This document shows positions 8,701 to 17,017 of a stretch of 22,277 nt of DNA, in pieces. Each line of letters opens with the position of its first letter. Positions within the stretch are counted from its first letter, which is position 1. Made by a program: the position numbers and the translations under genes. This DNA comes from Cyclostephanos tholiformis (taxonomy: Eukaryota; Bacillariophyta; Thalassiosirophyceae; Thalassiosirales; Thalassiosiraceae), in the NCBI GenBank assembly GCA_036939975.1, contig JALLPB010000285.1:1-22277 (forward strand), given 5' to 3'. Below the pieces are notes generated by a model, which worked only from the letters and a program-made list of their open reading frames with translations, searched no databases and was not told the DNA's origin.

Positions 8701-11521
8701 TTAAGATAACTTGGTACTTGGGGGATATAGAGCTGATGTTAGGTGGTGTTGACAGAAGTTGACATGGAAAGAAATAATGGTTGCACAAAGATGCTAAGTA
8801 TATCTCTTCGGTGGATGCATGGTGTGAGGAAAGGATTTCTACATCCAATCCAGAACAAATCACTGCAAGAGAAGCTTGATCACAAAGTTTTTCATTAATG
8901 CATCTAGTTGCATAATTGAACTCGAATGAATTATCAACACTGTTTTGAAGTGAGACAAGGTTTTCTGATGAGTTTGGTAGTTTGATTGATTTTGTGTGGC
9001 ACAAGTTGATGTATTCAAACAAATAGTGCACGAACACTGGTGTGTATACATCGAACAATAGAGACAGATCGGATAGCCTTGTAATTACCAACAATAATGG
9101 ATCTTGTGTGGATTTGGGTAAAAGTTTCGGTTGGTAGAGAATTGCTGAGTTGACATTAAATTGATTCATTGCTAAGGTTGGATAAATTAATTCCTGTGGG
9201 AAAAATGTTTCTGGTATCAATGAGTTGGATAGAATGTTGTGAAAAAAATTATCTCGATCACTCCATACCCTTGGAGTTGATTGTGGTAAGTCTGTGCCAG
9301 ATGAAGCACTGTCTTTTTGAAAATATAGTGAGAGGATTGGTATAACATGCTTCCTTATGTTGGTAGCCAAATTCCATTTCTCCTGAAGAGATGTGTTAAC
9401 CATAACCTTTCGGGAATGATAAATTGGCTTCTCATGGTTCAGGACAAAAATAATGCTGGAAACAGCCCCATAGCTCAAGTTTTGATTCCGTAGGCACTTC
9501 TTGAGAAGTGACCAAATTTTGTCAGGGATAATGGTTGGCTCTATGATTGGTTGTCTGTTCAAATCAAGATTGGTGTGTAAATCTGTAATAGTTTGCGGTG
9601 ACATGTCGTTTGGAGTGTACCTGTTTTCATCGTCAACCCATTTCTTGAAAAATTTCAACTTAGTTTCCCCAGCAAGACCAGTCAAGGTCATTATTACAGT
9701 AACCATGGCTCTCAGCCAATTAGAACATTTTTCGCCGGTATAAATGTCACAAAATCGTACTGATGATCGTAATCTTGTCATAGATTGTAACTGGTGTACC
9801 AGTAGCAAAATTCTCCTGTAAACAGGTTCATGTGAAATTGTGGTAAAACGGAGCCTGTGATTCTTGCTCAAGAATAGCTCATGAATTGTAATCTGAACAT
9901 GAGTCAATATATCAATCAGGTGTCCGTGGCAACGCAGTGCATTGCCAACATGATTGCTGCAGGAGGGTCTCACGGATATCTCAAGACGTGCACAAATTCC
10001 ATTTTGTTTTACGTAATTCATTCCGCCACCGCTTATTTGGAGAATGAGTGATAACAATCTCTGTAATGATACCATGGAGGATTTGGGGAGTTGAACCATA
10101 GCAAGATATGTCAGTGGTAACTGACTCCGCCTCTGTGTTACAAAATGAGCAAGTGTAGAATAAAACTTCACACTGTATATGGACTTCATGTCTATATCCA
10201 TGTGATCCTGTGTTGAAGGGGGAACTGAAGAATCCTCATATACCTGTGCTGGAATGGTGTTCTCTATATCATCTTCACTACTGTATTCTGAGTCTGATGA
10301 CATTGTATTGTCACTGCAATGAGAGTCATTGGAATGATTCTTGTTGATAAGAAAGGATGTAATTTTGGGTTTATCCCATTTTTTTTGCTTCAGTCTAGCT
10401 GTTCCTATCTGACTTGAGTCCACTTGATCATTTTTCATTCTTATGGAGTGCAGAGGCCATATTTCAGGTGTCATAGACTCAAGAGAGGACATCTTCTTGT
10501 TTTCGTTAGGTGTCGTCACCTTTTGGTAAGAGCATTGAATCAGTGAATTCTTTTCTGTTGGTATATTGAATGCAATGTCTAACTGCGTCATCTCAACTGT
10601 AATTCCTGGACTTTCTCTCATTATCTTAACTTTTTCAAACATGGATTCTATGGGGCAACTGCCTTTGTCGTCGCAATGTATATTGTACCTTTTTCCTATG
10701 TGAGCAACATGAACTACATGTTTGCCTATGTCCTTAATGAAACAGCTGTCTAATATTGCGTCAACTAAGACCCCATAGGGTGGTGTATTTGCGGCAGTGT
10801 TTGTATCAAAGCATATATCTTGATTGGTAGAGATATGCATTGGATACTGATTTGGAAAATTGCAAAGATAGGATACAATTGCTTTTCGACATGACTTATG
10901 GACAGCTATCTTGACTGGGGCAGTAATTACCTGTGATTCCCCTGACATCAGTTTTGTTCCTGTAATACATGACTTGAGGTGTTGCGAGCCTGATTTATTC
11001 CTAGTGCCACCAAATATACTGTCGTTTTTATTGGCAGCTATGGCAACATTGGGAATGGTGACACTTGACATGATTGTTCCAAAATGAAGGAGGAATTTTT
11101 TTATCTTATCTTTATTTTCATAATCCATTGATTCAGCAATGATTACAAAGCTGATAGCATCACAGTCCATGGTCTTTATTTTATTGGGTGAAAGACAAAA
11201 ATTCTGCGATAAAATATCCAAACAATTTGAAAGAATTTTTTTCCTGTTGGATTTGTTATCTATTTCTGTCCTACCCCTTCATAAAAATTTAAGTTAGTAA
11301 AATATTGGAGGAAAAACAGGGAAGAAAAATCATACTACTTACCATCTAGTTGAGTTGCTGCTAGCATTAGCAACTAGTGAATCATTACGAAAAGTAGAGT
11401 GATGATGGACAACAATAGGATCTTCGAAGTTTTGCTGTAGGTTTTGATACAGACCTGTTGTTTCATTATGGTTTAAATTTGTTAATTCATAATCATAGGG
11501 ATCTAAAAAGGATGATGTCAT
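5741..11521 (-). CDS. Gene D: giant protein with catalytically dead Ulp1/SENP-like C-terminal domain (spliced, ~1904 aa)
   Basis: Exon 1 runs 11521-11343 and exon 2 runs 11276-5741. The join keeps the frame (5715 nt, 1905 codons with stop); the long frame has no ATG of its own before about residue 96. The N-terminus is Asn/Gln/His-rich. An acidic Ser/Asp/Glu stretch (SSDSEYSSEDD) lies near residue 400, and an LKRRK basic patch lies before the C-terminal domain. Residues about 1640-1890 match Ulp1/SENP C48 cysteine peptidases, which process SUMO or SUMO-like proteins: a WITESTLNF start helix, the LHW strand with His1767, and an EDAGIF block. The nucleophile position is Ala1849 (GCA), the Asp position, 17 residues after the His as in yeast Ulp1, is Asn1784, and no Gln stands six residues before the nucleophile. 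Catalysis is therefore not expected; binding of a SUMO-like modifier or a scaffold role is inferred. The middle 1100 residues are unrecognised. Confidence 0.8.
11277..11342 (-). other. Predicted intron of gene D (66 bp)
   Basis: The donor is TG|GTAAGT and the acceptor is TATGAAG|GGGTAGG. The exon 1 frame stops immediately inside the intron. Phase 2 on both sides restores one open frame (TGG codon across the join) that runs directly into the long exon. Confidence 0.75.
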
Positions 11522-11550
11522 GTTTGTTTTTTTTCTTTGATCTTGATTCA

Positions 11551-11560
11551 AAATTTATGA
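11551..11560 (-). promoter_or_regulatory. TCATAAATTT, variant of the shared upstream motif, before gene D
   Basis: This lies 30 bp before the proposed ATG at 11521 and differs from the other copies by one extra A. It supports the choice of that ATG over a start inside the long exon, if the motif is real. Confidence 0.3.
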
Positions 11561-11658
11561 TACTGTAGCAAAAGACAGTTGTGGGGGTAAAAGTAGACTT
11601 GATTGTCCAAGTTCTGATATTGCATGTTTTCTCCAGCATGGAAACCCCTTCAAAAATG

Positions 11659-14089
11659 CTAGGTAGTGGGGACTGGGGACTTTATCACACTAAAAGCTCT
11701 CTCCTGACCATACTTCATATGTGCCCATCCTAGTCTTTTGCTAATTCCATACACTGGATGGTTGATAACAGTTGTGTTGATGTATGATATATTTCTATCA
11801 TAAGTGAAGGTTATGTTGGGTTGTGCTGGTGATGACAAATAACATTCCTTGAGAAGAAGACTTCTCAGCTCGTTCTTCTGCCAACATGTTTTTTTGGCAC
11901 TCCAATCGTAAACAAAGTAGATACCTTGCACCACACTTATGTTGGTTAAGCACATGATGCAATCAAGTGCAGCCTTAATTAATGCTTGACGATGTCTAAC
12001 CTCAGTTGTAGGGGAGGGGTGTTGAAACAGAATCAAGATTGGTAACTGAGTATATTTTTGAATGGAATGTAAAATGTCACAAAACCCATCTTTCATGTCG
12101 TGATATTGAATGATCATGTTTTTTTTTCCTTCATGAAGATATTTTAATGAAAAAAGAGCAGAATAAAGGGACCTCTTGTCAACATCGAGACATATGTTCA
12201 AATCGCTAGAACTAGAATGCATCTCTGTCTGAGCATATCCGCAACAGACTGAAACAATAACTCTCTGGAACTTGAGCTTTTGCACAGAAATATGGAGGAG
12301 GGATTTACTAATATTCAATAATGTTGCTGGATTAAGAAGAAAAAAAAAGATAAAAATGAATGGAAAAGTCTTGATAAATTTGACTAATACTGATGGGTCC
12401 GCTTACCGGAATAATTGAATGGGCATTTCATATACTCAAGCTGTTTCTCCAACCTAACTAATCCATGATAGGTGGATAATCCTAACTTCTGTTGGATCTT
12501 GTGGGGTATGGTTTGTTGAAGAACTATGTTTGATGTAATAAATGAGCAATAATACATAGCACGGGATTTGTAAATGGAATTGGAGGATAATTGATAGTCT
12601 TGTTTCCATTTGAAACCTTGGATGCATTGATTATAGGTGTTGGTACTGAGTTCAACATAGTTTACATCTGTGATGACAGATTCTTCTTTGATTTGGTGGA
12701 AGTGAACACCTGAGAAAAACCTGTATTCGATTTCCGATTTGAAAGTTGGAGAGATTACTGGGTGAATGTCTGTGTATTTGACAGAAGCAGTTCCTACAAA
12801 TTTCAGAAAAAATGGTAACATATCAGCGCCCCAACATATACCTAACCCGTCTCTCTTGAAACGAGAAATTGCCCAACATGCAGCATGAGCAGGCTTGTTA
12901 AAAAAATATGGGTATTTTGGAAATTCCCATCCACTGTACAGGGGATAGTAAAAAATGCCTCTTCCCTCCTCCTCCACATACCAATTCCTAACCTGCTTCT
13001 TTAGTGCAACAACTGCTTGGTGTTCTCTGAACAGATGTTGTATTCAATTTGAAAATGGTCTAAATAATAATTGTACAAATAAATGTGTGTGGGTAAAACT
13101 CACCTGCATTTCCTCTTCAACCTAGAGAGGTCAGTGACATACTCCCTAATAAACCTGTTCTTAGTTTGTATTTGATTGTCATGAATTTTTATTGTGCGCC
13201 AACTTGAAATACACATAATTATGTGGGAGTGCACATTCCATGAGTTTGAATGGGTACCAAGTTCCTCCACAAAAAAATCCAAACTATATTCCTTCCCAGT
13301 TCTAGGTAAAATGGAATAGGATTTTGTCATTCCCTTGAGATAAGCTAAATAGAACTTAGTGGCTAGTTTGAACCGTTGATCCATGATCTTTGGTGGAGAA
13401 CCATAATTGATTGTAGATAATTTGGGAGATGGTATGATGTGTCTGAATTCTTTGACTAGCAGCCCAAAAGCTGCAAAAATGTGATATATGGAGGAGGCCA
13501 GCAACAACACCTCACAAGGGTGTTCCATTTCATGGGGTGTAGCGTAAATGTTATAAATACACCTCACAGTCCCGGAAACAGAGTTGGTTACACAATGCAA
13601 ACAGGACCAGAATCGAATGGGGTGGAATTCTCTCAAATTCGTGACAATGCAGTTGAAGATCTCTTTGCTCATGCATGACCAAAGCATCAGTTGAAAGGTG
13701 ATCAATAACTGTTCTCGTAGTCCAACTTTTTCGTCAAAGGAGTAGTCAGAACAGTCAGCACAAACCGTTAAGTGGCCAAAATTGTTCCTCATTTGTTTCC
13801 TTGTCCAACTTGAAAAAAATTCCGGTATAGTACTTCTTGTGTGTTCTTCGATCAGCAACTCGATTTGACCAAGAGCATTTTGAATGAAAGAGTGTGTCAT
13901 TTCAGTCAATGTCTTAGGGTCATTTCTTTTGATTGCCTCAATGACATCAGGATTGTCCAGGAAATATTGGCAACCTGGTTTGGTTTGTATTATTCTACAT
14001 AAAGCACTAACCAGAGTTGCTGGATTATTTTTGGAAGTAGTTTTAGCAGTTGGGTTATCAACAACACTTGTTCTTGTTATGATAGCCAT
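11659..14089 (-). CDS. Gene C: three-exon protein, gene A/B-like helical module joined to a methyltransferase-like Rossmann segment (~757 aa)
   Basis: The exons are 14089-13104, 13026-12407 and 12326-11659 (2274 nt, 758 codons with stop). Taken alone, the second and third frames lack convincing starts (the third would begin with TTG), while splicing joins all three without a stop. Residues about 20-75 contain the YFLDN/NDP module that recurs in the fragment at 3717-3950. Residues about 130-270 match the helical region that follows DGxHR in genes A and B (an LMLW block, then a PCEVLLLASSIYHIF stretch). DGxHR itself is absent. The third exon has a beta-strand and loop VSVCCGYAQTE (about 560-570), then an acidic strand end LDVDKRSLYSA (582 onward), then a YHDM strand and an ILFQHPSPT strand: the order of motifs I-IV of class I SAM methyltransferases. 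Family, substrate and activity are unknown. The methyltransferase call is tentative. Confidence 0.68.
12327..12406 (-). other. Predicted intron 2 of gene C (80 bp)
   Basis: The donor is TCCG|GTAAGC and the acceptor is TTCTTCTTAATCCAG|CAAC after a long T-run. Phase 1 on both sides joins the frames as S-A-TLLNIS with no stop. Confidence 0.8.
13027..13103 (-). other. Predicted intron 1 of gene C (77 bp)
   Basis: The donor is ATGCAG|GTGAGT and the acceptor is CATCTGTTCAG|AGAAC. Phase 2 on both sides gives KRKC-R-EHQAVVALKKQVRNW, continuing into the second exon without a stop. Unspliced, the frame would stop at the TGA inside the donor. Confidence 0.8.
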
Positions 14090-14420
14090 CTCCTATCATT
14101 TCTCTCTGTTGATAAAATATGGTAAGAAAACAGAAAAAATTTAAGTCAGATTGTGGCAAGTTGAACAGGGGCTCATAGTATACTATGATGTAATAATTGT
14201 GGAACATACTTGATTGAAAAAAATGAGTTTCGGGAAAAATTATGAGAGAGTTGGAAACAGAATTCTCAAGAAGAGAGGGAAAAATGAGTTAATAAAAATT
14301 ATGAGAGAGAGTAAACTGTGCCAACTAGGTGGAATCTTCTTATTATGCTTTTGGATACAATCTCTATCATCTCTCATTAAACAAAAAATTATGTCTCAAC
14401 TCACTTCCTCTTCTTTTTTC
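14090..14420. promoter_or_regulatory. Intergenic region between genes B and C with repeated motif
   Basis: This 331-bp gap holds no gene. A 30-35 bp imperfect direct repeat (AAAAATGAGTT followed by AAAAATTATGAGAGAG) occurs at about 14217-14250 and 14281-14312. Each copy carries the coding-strand motif TCATAATTTTT (14237-14245 and 14296-14304), 148 and 207 bp before the gene C ATG. This is probably the gene C promoter and the gene B 3' region, by position. Confidence 0.45.
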
Positions 14421-16790
14421 TTATTCGTCTTCATCAATACCTTCCACATAAACATCTTCAAAAAGTTGATGGTCGATTATTCCTAGAATCTCTAGCAAAT
14501 CTTTTGCCTCATCATAATATGGATGACCTTCATCAAGAGTAGTCAGTAGCCTAATCAGCCATTGACTGAAAGATGACTGGTCATTTTGTTTCATTTCTTT
14601 CACTATTCGCGAGGATAAACTGTACTCATATCCATCAGGAGGGTCCAATTGAACTGGGGGTTCTTCTGTCAGATGTTCAACTTCATTCCTTGATTTTGAC
14701 TCTTTTGTTTTTGAAAATTTGTTTAGACTTGATTTCAGACATAAAAATGTCATGGAGGAATTCTCCGCACTAATAATTTCCTCAAATTCGTCTATCCTGG
14801 TAGTCCATAGAGACTGCTCATTATCAGAAATTTGAACTAAATGTTCTTTTCCAATAATGACCTCACTCTCATTATTGACCATTTCTGCTGTAATCTTCAT
14901 GCGAGATCTCCCCCCAGTCTTCTCAAAGATGACATTTTGCAAGTGCAATGCGAATGCCAGTACTATGAATGTAAGGTAATCTTTTGGAAGACCCAGACCC
15001 TTACCACCAACAACATTTGAGGTCGTATTGTCGTTTCCATTGTTTTGGAGAATTCCCAAACATGTCTTCTTCATATCTTCGTGTTGTTCCCAGTTCTCCA
15101 GTTTGTCAGAAACTGCAACGAACCATTCTGGGAGGATTGGATCGATTCCCCTCATGGAAAAAAATTGAGTTGTTATAGAAACAGCGCTGCTGATAAGTTT
15201 GGGAACAAGACAGGGATCTTGTCTCTTTTTCTTCTTTTTCTTGAGGACCAGGACGGCATTCGAATAGTAGACACTAGTTCCAACAGTGGTAATCATGCAT
15301 GTGACCCATTTGGCTTCTTGGTCAACACTACCGGCACTTAATTGCATTGTCGATGGGTTTGAATGTTGGAAGAACCTGTACAATAGATTGTCGCAATCTT
15401 GGGATATTCTTGTCCAAAGAAGCACCTGTACTAGCTCGAATAATGCGGCAGGGAATCCACTATGGTATCTAGTTGGTTTGTGAAAGTCCTGGGTTGCCAG
15501 GAAGGTTTTGTAAACGGAGGTGTAGCCCGAATCCCAATGATAAGTATATCTTTTTTTTTCCTTCGTTTTAAAGAGATCCATACCATCCTCCAGTTTCTTT
15601 TTAAGCCCTTTTTTAAGTTCCATGTCACCGACCATGTGACTATACAAACCAGCATTTTTTTCAATTATCGCCAATATGATTTGTGCACAAGATTCGATGT
15701 GTAGTTGAATGGTGTCTTCACTGATCTCATCATTACTGCCCAACAAATAATGCATGTTTTCACGTTTACAGGATTCCCTCATTTTTTCTATCATGATAGA
15801 ATAAAAAATCTTACTCCCATGGGGCTTCATCCTGCCCACTGCTACCTGAGCTTTGGCAGAGATTTCCCTCATATTGATGGCAAATGTTTCCTTGAGTGGC
15901 CCGGGGGGCAGTACTATTACTCTTAAGGTGATTTTAGTCTCTGCATGAGGGAGATTTCGGACATATGTAGACAAATATTTGTCAGGTGAGTTGTTGATAT
16001 TGGAGTAAGAATGCGCTCCCAAAGCGAATTCAAGGGCTGCAATGCGGTGATTTCCATCAAGTATATGCGCAACCACCTTGGTTTGTCTTGCGATGCGTTT
16101 GTATATAAAACGCCGAGCTTGTGTGCATAATCTGCTGAAATCAATCTCTCCCTCTTTGTCCAAAAATTCATCCATATGTTGTAGCAGATTGGAAACAGCA
16201 TCATTAGATTCCGACCAAGTGCGGTCCCGTATGAACTGACGCATAGTATTAACAACTTTTTTTTGCTCAAAATACCCATGAGAGGGATGATGCAGACAAC
16301 GAATCTTATCGCTCAATGTTTTCAAATATAACTTCAGCAATCCTTCCCAGTCCAAAGCTTTGTCGTCTGATGATAATTCTTCGGTACTAGACTTCAACCA
16401 CTTGATTGCATCAAGAAGAATTGCTTTTGTCAATTCCGTTGCCACATCAGTAGAAGATGTGATGTCTTGTTCGATGCGATCTATAGGGACCATGACATTA
16501 TTGATGGTGGTTTCGTTGTTGGAATAGGAAGTGAAAACCAAAATAAAACCGCCGCTGAGGCATGAGGGGATTGAGTTCTTTTCCTCCCGTCTCATCTGGT
16601 AAAGGAGATTTCCATCATTGTCTGGATGTGTGCATTTGTGTCCAAACCTGGTTAAGGTTAAACGCCTCATGTTGACGGGACATGCCAATGTAATTGGACG
16701 ACTGGAGTCTAAATCTGCACAGAGGTGAAGACTGAGGCAAGGGCAAAGCCATGCCTCAATGTCTATTATATCCATGAACTCAAAATTCAT
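14421..16790 (-). CDS. Gene B: DGxHR (ParB/sulfiredoxin/DndB-like) protein, paralogue of gene A (~789 aa)
   Basis: One open frame from the ATG at 16790; two upstream in-frame codons (TTG, GTG) are not starts. The core has RQTKVVAHILDGNHRIAALEFAL, with D245-G-N-H-R249. This resembles the phosphate-binding loop of ParB/Srx folds and the DGQHR signature of DndB-like proteins. It is followed by a strand ending in ILPPGP and an Asn/Arg-rich helix, as in DGQHR proteins. The N-terminal block (VNMRRLTLTRF, DNDGNLLYQ) and the later block (SGFPAALFELVQVLLW, EAKWVTCMITTV) match gene A in order, so the two are diverged duplicates. Gene A's long acidic N-terminus and RG-rich C-terminal part are missing here. 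A Lys-run (residues about 510-516) and an acidic tail EGIDEDE are visible. Molecular function is unknown; nucleic-acid or nucleotide binding is inferred. A short 5' exon at 16932-16881 is conceivable. Confidence 0.8.
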   Translation of the reverse strand: MNFEFMDIIDIEAWLCPCLSLHLCADLDSSRPITLACPVNMRRLTLTRFGHKCTHPDNDGNLLYQMRREEKNSIPSCLSGGFILVFTSYSNNETTINNVMVPIDRIEQDITSSTDVATELTKAILLDAIKWLKSSTEELSSDDKALDWEGLLKLYLKTLSDKIRCLHHPSHGYFEQKKVVNTMRQFIRDRTWSESNDAVSNLLQHMDEFLDKEGEIDFSRLCTQARRFIYKRIARQTKVVAHILDGNHRIAALEFALGAHSYSNINNSPDKYLSTYVRNLPHAETKITLRVIVLPPGPLKETFAINMREISAKAQVAVGRMKPHGSKIFYSIMIEKMRESCKRENMHYLLGSNDEISEDTIQLHIESCAQIILAIIEKNAGLYSHMVGDMELKKGLKKKLEDGMDLFKTKEKKRYTYHWDSGYTSVYKTFLATQDFHKPTRYHSGFPAALFELVQVLLWTRISQDCDNLLYRFFQHSNPSTMQLSAGSVDQEAKWVTCMITTVGTSVYYSNAVLVLKKKKKKRQDPCLVPKLISSAVSITTQFFSMRGIDPILPEWFVAVSDKLENWEQHEDMKKTCLGILQNNGNDNTTSNVVGGKGLGLPKDYLTFIVLAFALHLQNVIFEKTGGRSRMKITAEMVNNESEVIIGKEHLVQISDNEQSLWTTRIDEFEEIISAENSSMTFLCLKSSLNKFSKTKESKSRNEVEHLTEEPPVQLDPPDGYEYSLSSRIVKEMKQNDQSSFSQWLIRLLTTLDEGHPYYDEAKDLLEILGIIDHQLFEDVYVEGIDEDE

Positions 16791-16823
16791 CACCAAAAAG
16801 AAGTTAGCTATACCGAATCATGA

Positions 16824-16832
16824 AAATTATGA
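16824..16832 (-). promoter_or_regulatory. TCATAATTT motif upstream of gene B
   Basis: TCATAATTTTC on the coding strand lies 34 bp before the gene B ATG. It is comparable in place with the copies before genes A, D and E. Its position argues that transcription starts here rather than at a more distant 5' exon. Confidence 0.35.
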
Positions 16833-17017
16833 CACATATTATCTGTGAACAAGGATTTGTGATGGTAGCTGAGAACTTACGAGTACAAAAAGTGAGTAGG
16901 TAGATATTTGTGAATTGGCGGCAAGAGGTCATGCGTGTCCTAAAAAAAATGACTACCTAGATAGGTAAATTCAGAAAATTCTCAGGAAAGATTTATCACA
17001 TTCCTCCTCCTCCTCAG

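Noticed and set aside
5741..11521. Gene D as a KDZ/Zisupton-type or other DDE transposase, since some of these carry Ulp1-like domains.
   Set aside because: I found no DDE-type catalytic pattern, zinc-binding transposase motif or terminal inverted repeats; a Ulp1-like domain alone is not enough.
12384..12977. An independent 197-aa gene.
   Set aside because: The frame is open upstream of its ATG to a splice acceptor and ends just past a consensus donor, so it reads better as exon 2 of gene C.
16881..16932. A 17-codon 5' exon of gene B with donor ACTC|GTAAGT and acceptor GGTATAG.
   Set aside because: The phase would fit, but the acceptor lacks a pyrimidine tract and the upstream motif at 16824-16832 would fall inside the intron; the ATG at 16790 is simpler.
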